A stretch of 64,000 nt of DNA from Xanthomonas floridensis (GTDB lineage: Bacteria; Pseudomonadota; Gammaproteobacteria; Xanthomonadales; Xanthomonadaceae), in NCBI RefSeq assembly GCF_001642575.1, contig NZ_LXNG01000001.1:278871-342870 (forward strand), in the 5' to 3' direction. The notes below the pieces were generated by a model. The model was not told where the DNA came from. It ran no database searches and saw only the letters and a list, made by a program, of their open reading frames with translations. This document shows, one piece after another, positions 9,001 through 16,847 of the stretch (position 1 is the stretch's first letter; every line of letters starts with the position of its first letter). A program made the translations under genes and the position numbers.

Positions 9001-12000
9001 TCGGCGTCGGCATCGTGCGACGGTGCAGCCGCGTCTTCGCTTGCCTGCTCGGCGACGTCCTCGGAGTGGACCGGCGCGGTGACATCGGCATCGGACGGTG
9101 CGGTGGTGTAGTGCGCCTCGCCTTGATCGGTCAGCGACAGATCGTGATCGGTCGACACGCTGTCCAGCGCCGTGGTTTCCGGCGTCCAGTCTTCGGCGAT
9201 CGCGGCAGGTGCCTCCTCGCCCACCGGGGCATCGGTGTGCACTGCTTCCAGCGCGTCGATGCTCTCGACCGTTGCATCGTCGGCCACGGCGTGGGCGTCG
9301 TCCGCGCTGGCAAGCGTCTGCGTCTGACCAAGCGCGGCTTCCGCGTCGGCCAGCTCGTCGACTACCACGGTGTCCTGCGTGGAAACGCCGGAGTCCGTGC
9401 CGTCTGCAGCAGCATCGCGCGCTGTTGCGTCGTGCGCAGCGAACGACGCATCCGCATCGGACACGGCGTGCGCCTGCGTGTCAGCCGAATCGGCCGGCAC
9501 CTGCGCTGCATCGTGCGCCAGCGCCGCGTCGGCAACCTCGGCAGGCTGCCGTTCGGTGGCGTCCCAGGCATCGGCGTCGACCGCCGGCTCATCGGCCAGC
9601 GTGTCATGTGCGTCATCGGCCGGCGCCACAGTTTCGTGGTGGTCGTCGCCCACGGCGTCGCCCTGCACGGCTGCTGCGTCGTCGACTGCCGTCTCCGCAG
9701 TGTCGACGTGCGCAGCGTGCTGATCCTGCGAGAGTGCGTCGTGATCGTCCGGCGCCGGTGCCTGCAGCGCATGGGTCGCGCCTTGGTCGGCCTCGGCTTC
9801 GGCCAGTTCGTCCACCGCAATCGGCGCCTCGGCAGCGGGCTCGGCGTCGTGCGTGTGGTCGGCCAGCTGCATCGGCGAGGCGGAGTCAGACGGCAGTGCG
9901 CTGGCATCCAGGTACTGCGACAGGTCTTCCACGCCGGTCAGTTCGACCGTCGCGTCGCCGGCGGCAGCCTCTTCGCTCGCCGCGTCGACGTCGTCCAGCT
10001 CTTCCAGGAACGCCTGTGGCGGCCACTGCGCTTCCGGCAGGGTGTCCACCAGGGCGCGCAGGCGCTCGGTCAACGGCGCGAACGACGGAATCAGCGGTGC
10101 CTCGGCACGCAATGCGGTCACCGTGGTGGCGATCGCCGCGGCCATGGCGGCAATCGCATCGATCCCGTCGGGCGACGGCGTCGCCGATGCCGCGAGCAGA
10201 CGCTTCACATAGCTTTCGGCCGGGGTCGTCACCAGGGTGATTTCCGGCACGTCGGTCATTGCGAACGCGCCACTCATGGTGTGCACGGCACGCAACAGTT
10301 CCTCGGTCGCCAACTGCGGCGCCGCCTGGGTGGCCTGCAGCCACGCGTTGACGGTTTCCAGATGGGTGGCGACTTCGGCTTCAAGGATTTCGCGCAGCAC
10401 GCTGTCCACCGATGCCGGGGTTCCGCCGCTGGCGGCAGATGCGCCGGCCACGGTCGCAACCGCGGACACCTCGGTGCTTACCGGCGTTGCCGCCACAGGC
10501 ACGTAATAAACCTCTTCACCGGCAGCCACGCGCTCGGCAATCGCCTGGATTTCCGGCAGATCTGCATGGATGCGGCCCTGGTCGCGCAGCGCTGCATTGA
10601 ATTGCGGCAGCACCTCGTAGGCCAGCTCGACCATCGCCACCACCGCCGGACTGGGCGGACGCGAGTTGTCGAGCACGCGGTTGAGCATGCTTTCGATCTT
10701 CCAGCTGAACTCGCCAAGCACGCTGGCGCCGACCAGGCGACCGCTGCCCTTCAGGGTGTGGAAGACGCGGCGGATCGGACGCAGGTTGTCCGGGCTGTTC
10801 GGCGCAGCGCGCCAGACCGGCAGCAACTGCCCCAGGTTGACCAGTTCCTCGTCGAATTCCTCGAGGAACACCTCACGGATGTCGTCATCGATATCGCTGT
10901 CGCCGAAGCCGCCGAAGATGCCGGCATCGGCCGCCACCGGCACCGACTCGCCAGGCGCCTGCACCGGCGTGGTGTCGGCTGCCGTATCGGTACTGCTCGG
11001 CGAGACCTGCGGCCGCTCGGTGTCGAACTGCGCAGCAGCTGCATCGAGATCGGCCAGAAACGCAGCCGATGCCGCATCCAGCTCGAACTCGCTGACCACG
11101 GCCTGCTGCACGCGTGGAGTGGTCTGCTCGGCAGTCGCCTCGGCCGGTGCGTCCGGCGCGTCGGGCACGGTATCCACGAACGGGCCCTCCGGCTCCTGCG
11201 GCAGTGCAGGCGGAGCTGGCGGCGGCGAGAACGCATCTTCGATGCTGACCTGCGCACGGCGCGTTTCGTTTTCGGCAATGAAATCCAGCGGCGCGTCGCT
11301 CTGATCGGCGTCGCCCGGCAACGTAATCTGCTCGATCTGCAGCGGCGCCTCATCGGCCACCACCGGCGCAGCGGCATGCTCCTGTTCCAGCGCGCTCAGG
11401 TCCACGGTGTAGCTGACCTGCGCGGCCTCGCTTGCGAGATGGCCATCCTGCTCGGCCGACACCGGGTCAAACGCGGAAGAGGCGATCGGTGCCACCTGCT
11501 CGGTGGTCTCCAGCTGCCAACCGCCGGGCGCCTGCGCGCCATCGTCGGACAGCTCCAGCGGCGCCACCGTAAACGGCACGTGCGCCTGACCGGACACGGT
11601 TTCCTCGGCGGCAACCGGGTCGAACGAAAACACCGTGTCGGTCGCTGCCGCGCCGGTGTCGTTCACCGCGCTGGCCGCGAACGGCGATTCCACCACGGTC
11701 TCGTTGGCCCACTCCAGCGCTGCGACCGGCGCGGCGTCGTTGGCGGCCGCATCCGGGGTGCCGGCAAGCTGCAGTCCGCCGACGGCGACCTGTTGCGGCT
11801 CGACGACGCTACCCGGCTGGTCGGTACCCACCGGCAATTCGGACGGCTGTCCGGACGGCAGCGGCCAATAGCGCAGTGTTTCCAGGCTGTTGCGGGTGAT
11901 GTCCAGAATCTCCTCGCGGCCGGGACGGCGCTCGCGCAGGGCTTCCAGGTAATACTCCAGGCTGGCCATCGCATCGGCCAGCGTGTCCAGCTGGCGACCG

Positions 12001-13109
12001 CTGGGCACGCGTTGCTTGCCGATCAGTTCCAGATCGACGTAGCGACGCACGCCTTCCAGATAATCGGCCGCCTGCGGCAGTTCGAGGATGCGCAAGGCAC
12101 CGCCGACTTCGCCCAGCAGGTGAGGCACATCGGCCAGACGGGCGTGATCCCAGTTGGTTTCGATGAAGGCGACGAAGTGCTCACGCGCCGCACCGAAATT
12201 GGCGATCGCTTCCTGCGCCAGCACGTCCACGGTGCGGCGCACCTCCGACGAGGTGGCGCTGTTGCTGGCTTCGTTGCCATCGCCGATGTCGGCGCCAAGA
12301 CTGGCGACCTGGTCATCCAGCGAGGCATCCACGTACAGCAGCGCGCCGGCGATATCCAGCAGCACGCCTTCGTCCATCTGCACCTGGCCGTCGACCACGC
12401 GCGCCAGCGCATCGCGCTGCTGCACGACGACATTGCGTGCCACGCCCAGGCCCATCATGCCCAGGGTATCGGCCACGCTGCCGAGATCGTTGACCTGGGT
12501 CTGCAGCTCGGCGATCTCGCCGCCGGTGCGCAGGTGCAAGTCCAGCGCGTCCTTGACGCGCAGCAATTCTTCCTTGACCGCGCTGCCGACCGTATCGAGC
12601 AGTTCGCGATTGCGCCCGCTCAGGCTGCCGCGGGCGTGATCCAGCTCGGCTTCGGTGGCGACACCGGCCTGCGGATCGAACGCGAACAACACGCTTTCAT
12701 TCAGACCCGGCTGGCCACGCGTGGCGCGGATTTCGTTGAGCAGCGGCAGCAGCACGATCGGAATGTCGCGATGACCGTTCTGCAGACGCTCAAGATAATC
12801 GGGCAGCAGCACGGTGCCGCGCATCAGCATGGCGCAGGCTTCGTCGCGGTCGGCCACCTCGCCGGCCTGCACGGCCTGGGCCAGCAGTTCCAGTTCCTCG
12901 GCGACCATTGCCGGCGCATACAGCTCGACCATGCGCAAGGTGCCCTGCACCTGGTGCAGGTAGCCCGCGCAGAAACGCATCCGACTGGTGTCGGACGGTT
13001 CTTCGGCGAAGTACTCGATCTCGTTGCGCGCCTGGCGCAAGGTCTCGTCCAGCTCCGGCTTGACCCAGCCCAGCGCGGCGTGGCTCATCGCATCGCGAAG
13101 CGCACTCAT
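6057..13109 (-). CDS. chpA: ChpA/PilL hybrid chemotaxis histidine kinase
   Basis: A 2350-residue CheA-type kinase for type IV pilus control. HPt modules with good phosphorylation motifs lie at His784 (VFHTLKGSGR), His943 (VHTMSGAF) and His1626 (LHTLKGGARM); two weak HPt-like helical modules lie around His52 and His330. A disordered, His/Asp/Ala-rich linker of ~490 residues runs from about 1080 to 1570. The kinase core follows: dimerisation region, N box (LEHMLRNSVAHGLE), G1 (VADDGAGLD) and G2 (GRGVGMDVV), then a CheW domain and a C-terminal receiver (VVDDSLTMRK; phospho-Asp in LLDIEMPRMDGYE; Lys in GKPY). The start has a good Shine-Dalgarno (AGGGGG). Pseudomonas ChpA is of similar size but is described with more HPt-type sites. 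It should phosphorylate PilG and PilH. Confidence 0.95.
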   Translation of the reverse strand: MSALRDAMSHAALGWVKPELDETLRQARNEIEYFAEEPSDTSRMRFCAGYLHQVQGTLRMVELYAPAMVAEELELLAQAVQAGEVADRDEACAMLMRGTVLLPDYLERLQNGHRDIPIVLLPLLNEIRATRGQPGLNESVLFAFDPQAGVATEAELDHARGSLSGRNRELLDTVGSAVKEELLRVKDALDLHLRTGGEIAELQTQVNDLGSVADTLGMMGLGVARNVVVQQRDALARVVDGQVQMDEGVLLDIAGALLYVDASLDDQVASLGADIGDGNEASNSATSSEVRRTVDVLAQEAIANFGAAREHFVAFIETNWDHARLADVPHLLGEVGGALRILELPQAADYLEGVRRYVDLELIGKQRVPSGRQLDTLADAMASLEYYLEALRERRPGREEILDITRNSLETLRYWPLPSGQPSELPVGTDQPGSVVEPQQVAVGGLQLAGTPDAAANDAAPVAALEWANETVVESPFAASAVNDTGAAATDTVFSFDPVAAEETVSGQAHVPFTVAPLELSDDGAQAPGGWQLETTEQVAPIASSAFDPVSAEQDGHLASEAAQVSYTVDLSALEQEHAAAPVVADEAPLQIEQITLPGDADQSDAPLDFIAENETRRAQVSIEDAFSPPPAPPALPQEPEGPFVDTVPDAPDAPAEATAEQTTPRVQQAVVSEFELDAASAAFLADLDAAAAQFDTERPQVSPSSTDTAADTTPVQAPGESVPVAADAGIFGGFGDSDIDDDIREVFLEEFDEELVNLGQLLPVWRAAPNSPDNLRPIRRVFHTLKGSGRLVGASVLGEFSWKIESMLNRVLDNSRPPSPAVVAMVELAYEVLPQFNAALRDQGRIHADLPEIQAIAERVAAGEEVYYVPVAATPVSTEVSAVATVAGASAASGGTPASVDSVLREILEAEVATHLETVNAWLQATQAAPQLATEELLRAVHTMSGAFAMTDVPEITLVTTPAESYVKRLLAASATPSPDGIDAIAAMAAAIATTVTALRAEAPLIPSFAPLTERLRALVDTLPEAQWPPQAFLEELDDVDAASEEAAAGDATVELTGVEDLSQYLDASALPSDSASPMQLADHTHDAEPAAEAPIAVDELAEAEADQGATHALQAPAPDDHDALSQDQHAAHVDTAETAVDDAAAVQGDAVGDDHHETVAPADDAHDTLADEPAVDADAWDATERQPAEVADAALAHDAAQVPADSADTQAHAVSDADASFAAHDATARDAAADGTDSGVSTQDTVVVDELADAEAALGQTQTLASADDAHAVADDATVESIDALEAVHTDAPVGEEAPAAIAEDWTPETTALDSVSTDHDLSLTDQGEAHYTTAPSDADVTAPVHSEDVAEQASEDAAAPSHDADADADAQHAAQSDADAEAQAEPSQLEQPAAWDMPSETHAASGEHTETAEHTAVEDATHGEQIAEIEAEHADAAHAQSAQHDDFVHADAALPEHTIESVQAFEMAHAADQVEQAGDPQSDIAPEVHTEPVAETDAQHDGEPASIDATATTDQVEHLELAEQPDAAEHEASASEHAAEPADTAAAFSAPVEDAARVATVGNDVGAAFDMGPLNFDQLDGELVDIFVEEGRDLLDHCDGLIARMREVPEDREVLNGLQRDLHTLKGGARMAGINAIGDLGHAIESLLEAVAANRTDIDRDDVRLFERGFDRLHQLLTRTGMHRAVAMPTDLVEAFETRTRGRNAAEPSDADVRAIAKASVEPAPLSAPIPVEGQSEEDFLPRVQQEQVRVRADLLDRLVNHAGEVAIYRSRLEQQLGAFRGAMGELDRTNARLRDQLRRLDLETEAQIVARYQREQDQGDRTFDPLELDRFSTLQQLSRALNESAADLGGLQGVLEDLSRQYDGLLQQQSRVSSELQDGLMRARMVPFDGLVPRLRRVVRQAASDTGKQVHLVLEGTQGELDRNVLDRMVAPLEHMLRNSVAHGLETPEQRRDAGKAEEGSIAIRLRREGSEIVLEVADDGAGLDRDAIRRRGEQRGLIEPGQELSEAELDGLIFASGFSTSEQVSQLAGRGVGMDVVRNEVRQLGGSVDIHSVRGQGVTFTLRLPQTLAVTQAVFVRIGETTFAVPVASVSGIGRISRTRYESGEGGYHYAGEEYVLHDLGSLVGQAAARADGQAQVPLLLVRAGDLRAAVAIDQVLGNREIVVKPVGLQIASVPGIYGATITGDGRVVVILDVAPLVRRYLSQPARPALDTPAEAQRQVPLVMVVDDSLTMRKVTSRVLERHNLDVTTARDGVEALELLEERVPDLMLLDIEMPRMDGYELATAMRADPRFKAVPIVMITSRSGEKHRQRAFEIGVQRYLGKPYQELDLMRNVYDLLGIARVRD

Positions 13110-13192
13110 TGCAGCCCCCTGACTACGGCCGGCACGCCGCTTGCGCGGCCACCGGTCACTTCCTGCATCGACGTAATGCGACTACGCGCCAT
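13106..13192 (-). CDS. Short 28-codon frame coupled to chpA (leader peptide candidate)
   Basis: ATG 13192-13190 is preceded by AAGGATC about seven bases upstream and runs 28 codons to a TGA that overlaps the chpA ATG. The peptide is basic and begins MARSRITSMQEV; it has no recognised domain. The position is exactly where pilK sits in Pseudomonas, but the peptide does not look like a methyltransferase remnant. It may be a translational-coupling leader for chpA or may not be translated at all. chpA has its own strong ribosome binding site, which lowers the need for coupling. Confidence 0.35.
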   Translation of the reverse strand: MARSRITSMQEVTGGRASGVPAVVRGLQ

Positions 13193-13222
13193 CTGCTGAT
13201 CCTTTCCCGTTCCGCGTCGTGG

Positions 13223-15259
13223 TCACGCCGGCAGCTTGAAGTCGGCGACCGAGCGGCGCAGATCGGCGGCGAGCTGAGCCAGGTTGCCGATCGACTCGGC
13301 CGTCTGCTCCGCACCCTGCGATGTCTGGCTGGTGATCTGTCGGATCACGCCCATGGTCTGTGTGATGTCCGTCGCGGCAGCCGACTGCTGGTGCGCAGCG
13401 ATGGAGATGTTCTTGATCAGGTTGTTCAAGGCGTTGGACACGCGCTCGATTTCGGTCAGCGCGGTACCGGCGTCTTCGGCCAGGCGTGCACCGGACACCA
13501 CTTCGGAGGTGGTCTGCTCCATCGAGCTGACCGCTTCGTTGGTATCGGCCTGAATGGTCTGCACCAGGCCTTCGATGCGTCGGGTCGCACTGGAGGTGCG
13601 TTCTGCCAGGCGCTGCACTTCGTCGGCCACCACCGCGAAACCGCGACCGGCCTCGCCCGCCGAGGCGGCCTGCACCGCGGCATTGAGCGCCAGGATGTTG
13701 GTCTGCTCGGAAATGTCGTTGATCAGTTCCACGATCGAGCCGATCTCCTGCGAAGACTCGCCCAGGCGCTTGATGCGCTTGGAGGTTTCCTGGATCTGGT
13801 CGCGGATCTGGTCCATGCCCTGAATCGTTTCGCGCACCACGCCGGCACCCTCGGCGGCGATGACCACCGAGCGCTGCGCCACTTCGGCCGACTCGGTGGA
13901 GTTGCGCGACACCTGTTCGATGCTCGCAGCGATTTCGCTGATGCGCTCGGAGGCGGTGGTGATCTGGTTGGCCTGCTGGCCGGCCGCTTCAGCCAGCTGC
14001 ATGGCCGTGGCCTGGGTTTCCTGGGTCGACACGGCCACCTTGGCCGAGGTGTCGTTGATGGTGGTCACCAGGTGGCGCAGTTCGTCCACGGCGTAGTTGA
14101 TGGCGTCTGCAATCGCGCCGGTCATGTCCTCGGTCACCGAGGCCTTGACGGTCAGGTCACCCTCACCGAGCGAGCTGATTTCGTCCAGCAACCGCATAAT
14201 CGCCTGCTGGTTGCGGCTGTTGAATTCCACCTGTGCCTGGTAGCGCACGTCCTGCTCGCGGGTCCGCACCCGCACCGAGCTCCAGACGAAGCCGATGATG
14301 GCCAGCAAGGCGACCAGGCCGGACACCACGCCCAGCCAGAAGTTGGGAAACAGGCGGGTGTCGCGCACCGAACCGAACGCGGAGAACGCGTCGAACAGCT
14401 TCTTGCTGTCGTCGAGCATCTTGCCCGAGCCGGCGGTCAGTGCCGCGGCCGAGGACTGCGCCGCAAACAGGTTGCGCGAGCTGGCGAGGATGGCGTCGAC
14501 GTCCTTCTTCATCGTCGCCCACTGCGTCTGCGACTGTTCCAGCGCCGCCAGCGCGGCCGGGTTACGTACCGCAGCGATGCCGAGTTCTTCGTTGCCTGCG
14601 CGCAGGCCTTCCAGCATCTGGGTGAACACCACCGAGTCGCGTGCCAGCGCGTCGCCGGACGCGGCCGCATTGGCGCCACCGGCGCGCATTTCGGTCACCC
14701 GGCGCGCCATGGTGCCAGCGACCACGACCTGCTGCAGGGTGTTGTAGATCTGCGAGGCGGGCGCGCCGCTGACCGTCATCGCGCGCACCACTTCGTTCAA
14801 CTGCGCCTGCAGCTGCGGCACGCTGCCGGAGAAGCGTTCGGCGTTGCCGGCCAGACCGAGCACCGCCGGTTCGCTGGCGATGACCTGGTCGGCGTTCTTG
14901 CTGAGCGGCACCCAGGTCGCCTTGAGCTGCGCCATCGAACTGGCCACCGAGCCTTCCTGGCCGTAGCGGCCATCGAGCTCGCTCACCGTGCTGTCGATGC
15001 GGCCCTTGGTTTCCTTGAAGGCGGCAAAGGCCTTGGCGTCACCGGACACTGCTTCGCGGCCCTGGTTGGCCAGCTGCTGCGAGAGCACCTGCAGGTCGGC
15101 TGCGCCGGTGCCGGCACCGGCAAGACGACTGCCCTGCCAGGTGGCGACGCCGGTGTTGGCGCCGAACACGATCATCGACAACACCAGCAGGCCAAGCCAG
15201 AAGCTGGTGCTGACGCTGCCGAGCTTGTTGGTCTTGCGGGCGTCCGGGGCGGTACTCAT
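13223..15259 (-). CDS. pilJ: PilJ, methyl-accepting chemoreceptor of the Pil-Chp system
   Basis: A 678-residue chemoreceptor. TM1 lies near residues 20-40 (FWLGLLVLSMIVFGA) and TM2 near 303-328 (GVVSGLVALLAIIGF). The ~260-residue helical periplasmic region between them is of the PilJ N-terminal type. The cytoplasmic part carries HAMP-like helices and the conserved MCP hairpin tip (ISEQTNILALNAAVQAAS, then GRGFAVVADEVQRLAERT). In Pseudomonas PilJ senses signals linked to the pilus and surface contact and feeds ChpA through PilI. The start has GAGG about eight bases upstream. In Pseudomonas pilK follows pilJ; here only 113 bp separate pilJ from chpA. Confidence 0.95.
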   Translation of the reverse strand: MSTAPDARKTNKLGSVSTSFWLGLLVLSMIVFGANTGVATWQGSRLAGAGTGAADLQVLSQQLANQGREAVSGDAKAFAAFKETKGRIDSTVSELDGRYGQEGSVASSMAQLKATWVPLSKNADQVIASEPAVLGLAGNAERFSGSVPQLQAQLNEVVRAMTVSGAPASQIYNTLQQVVVAGTMARRVTEMRAGGANAAASGDALARDSVVFTQMLEGLRAGNEELGIAAVRNPAALAALEQSQTQWATMKKDVDAILASSRNLFAAQSSAAALTAGSGKMLDDSKKLFDAFSAFGSVRDTRLFPNFWLGVVSGLVALLAIIGFVWSSVRVRTREQDVRYQAQVEFNSRNQQAIMRLLDEISSLGEGDLTVKASVTEDMTGAIADAINYAVDELRHLVTTINDTSAKVAVSTQETQATAMQLAEAAGQQANQITTASERISEIAASIEQVSRNSTESAEVAQRSVVIAAEGAGVVRETIQGMDQIRDQIQETSKRIKRLGESSQEIGSIVELINDISEQTNILALNAAVQAASAGEAGRGFAVVADEVQRLAERTSSATRRIEGLVQTIQADTNEAVSSMEQTTSEVVSGARLAEDAGTALTEIERVSNALNNLIKNISIAAHQQSAAATDITQTMGVIRQITSQTSQGAEQTAESIGNLAQLAADLRRSVADFKLPA

Positions 15260-15298
15260 GGTTCGACCTCGATCTGTATGACGTGGCGGGGTCGCGGC

Positions 15299-15829
15299 TT
15301 AGGCCGCGGCCTGCCGGAATTCAGGAGTGCGCGACAGCAACGCCAGGGAGAACACACCCCAGTCCTGCGTCTCGTTGCGGAAGGCACGATCGATGAAGTG
15401 GGCGTAGCGGCCCTGGGCCAACTCGCCGGGTTCGACCGCCTGGGACTGTTCGAAGCTGCGCTGGCCGTACAGCTCATCGATGGTCAGCGCGACGTCGCCG
15501 CCGCTCTGACGCATGATCAGCACACGCTGGCCTTCCTGCAGCACCGTGCGACGGCCCTCCAGGAACTGCTTCAAATCGATGACCGGAAACAGATTGCCGC
15601 GCAGGTTGCCCACGCCCAGCAACCAGGGTTGCCCGCCGGGCACCGGCGTCACCGGCGGCATCGGCACGATTTCCGCCACTTCGCGGAAATCCGACACCAG
15701 TCGCCGGGTCCCGACGCGATAGCCAACGCCACGCCAGATGTCTGCGGAGAACTGGCGCTCCGGCAGCGGCGTGGCGTGCGCAAGACTACGACGCTCGTAG
15801 TCTTCGAGAATATCGAATGGAGAGCGCAT
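15299..15829 (-). CDS. pilI: PilI, CheW-like adaptor
   Basis: A 176-residue CheW-fold adaptor that links PilJ to ChpA. The fold is visible as GYRVGTRRLVSDFREVAEIVPMPP (receptor-side strands), then LLGVGNLRGNLFPVIDLKQFL, the G-x-x-x-x-R-G-x-x-x-P-V-x-D-L signature of CheW. The start was set at ATG 15829, which overlaps the pilH stop (TGATG), because the CheW fold begins soon after. An open frame extends 30 codons further upstream through pilH but lacks CheW-like sequence. Confidence 0.93.
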   Translation of the reverse strand: MRSPFDILEDYERRSLAHATPLPERQFSADIWRGVGYRVGTRRLVSDFREVAEIVPMPPVTPVPGGQPWLLGVGNLRGNLFPVIDLKQFLEGRRTVLQEGQRVLIMRQSGGDVALTIDELYGQRSFEQSQAVEPGELAQGRYAHFIDRAFRNETQDWGVFSLALLSRTPEFRQAAA

Positions 15830-16191
15830 CAACGCACCAGTTGTTTGATGCGCGCGATCAGATCGTCTTCGCGCGGCGGCTTGACGATGTAGTCGCTGGC
15901 ACCCTGTCGCAAACCCCATGCCTTGTCGGTTTCCATCCCCTTGGTGCTGACCAGCAGCACCGGAATGTCCTTGGTGGCCTGGTCGCGTGCGAGTGCACGC
16001 GTTGCCTGGAAGCCGCTCATACCGGGCAGCACCACATCCATCAGCACCAGATCGGGCGCCTGGCTGCGAACCAGCTCAAGTCCCTCTTCGGCGTTGTCGG
16101 TGGCGACGACCGTATGGCCAGCTTTTTCCAGCCATTGACTGAAGACTGCCCGATCGGTGGGCGAGTCCTCGATCAATATAATTCGAGCCAT
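15829..16191 (-). CDS. pilH: PilH, single-domain response regulator
   Basis: A 120-residue CheY-like receiver with no output domain. Acidic residues are in ILIEDSPTDRA, the phospho-Asp in LVLMDVVLPGMSG, the switch Ser in LLVSTKG and the Lys in YIVKPPRE. In Pseudomonas PilH opposes PilG, lowering cAMP output and favouring retraction, possibly as a phosphate sink. A strong Shine-Dalgarno (GGGGGAAAGG) precedes the start. The gene overlaps pilI and follows pilG by 17 bp, so the three are one translational block. Confidence 0.95.
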   Translation of the reverse strand: MARIILIEDSPTDRAVFSQWLEKAGHTVVATDNAEEGLELVRSQAPDLVLMDVVLPGMSGFQATRALARDQATKDIPVLLVSTKGMETDKAWGLRQGASDYIVKPPREDDLIARIKQLVR

Positions 16192-16208
16192 GTTGCCTTT
16201 CCCCCTGG

Positions 16209-16610
16209 TCAGGCGTGGACGTACGTGCGGATCGCGCTCAGTAGTTCTTCACGTGTAAATGGCTTGGTCAGATATTGCTCGGAACCGACGATGCGGCCGC
16301 GTGCCTTGTCGAACAGGCCATCCTTGGACGACAACATGATCACCGGCGTCGACTTGAAGAGCTGGTTGCCCTTGATCAACGCGCAGGTCTGGTACCCATC
16401 CAGACGCGGCATCATGATGTCCACAAAGATGATCTGAGGTTGCTGGTCCGCAATTTTGGCCAGTGCCTCGAAACCATCCGTCGCTGTCACTACTTCACAC
16501 CCTTCGCGCTTCAGCAGCGTTTCGGCGGTGCGGCGAATGGTTTTCGAATCATCGATCACCATCACCTTCAGTCCTGCGAGTTCCCCACCCGCAGCAATGT
16601 TTTCACTCAT
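16209..16610 (-). CDS. pilG: PilG, single-domain response regulator
   Basis: A 133-residue CheY-like receiver, first gene of the Pil-Chp operon. Asp pair in MVIDDSKTIRR, phospho-Asp in IFVDIMMPRLDGYQT, Ser in MLSSKDG, Lys in LTKPFTREE. PilG is needed for pilus extension in Pseudomonas and activates PilB and cAMP synthesis. I set the start at ATG 16610, which has GGGGAT eight bases upstream; a longer frame to 16688 adds residues unlike any receiver. The operon promoter should lie in the 237-bp gap shared with divergent gshB. Confidence 0.95.
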   Translation of the reverse strand: MSENIAAGGELAGLKVMVIDDSKTIRRTAETLLKREGCEVVTATDGFEALAKIADQQPQIIFVDIMMPRLDGYQTCALIKGNQLFKSTPVIMLSSKDGLFDKARGRIVGSEQYLTKPFTREELLSAIRTYVHA

Positions 16611-16847
16611 GCAAATATCCCCGGGCGCGCAACGCTTCATCCCTTCCGACGTCGCTACGAAACTGCATGTATATCCCAAGACCCGCATCGACTGTCAAGG
16701 GCGCGTTGCCGGGGCCCCGCCAGGCGGACGTTCCGACCGCGTCCGGGTGCGTTTCGGCCGGCAAGTCGCGCATTCGCAACCGGCCGGGCGCGCCATCGCC
16801 CGCCGCTTGAAGTTACCATCGGCAGCCTGTTCGAAAGGTTTAGCCCC

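Noticed and set aside
6942..13199. A 2085-codon open frame on the plus strand across chpA
   Set aside because: It is the mirror of the GC-rich chpA gene. Composition is rich in Arg, Gln and His with no domain pattern, while the minus strand encodes clear HPt, kinase, CheW and receiver domains.
13109..15892. A 927-codon plus-strand frame across pilJ and pilI
   Set aside because: Antisense shadow of two well-recognised genes; no protein-like features.
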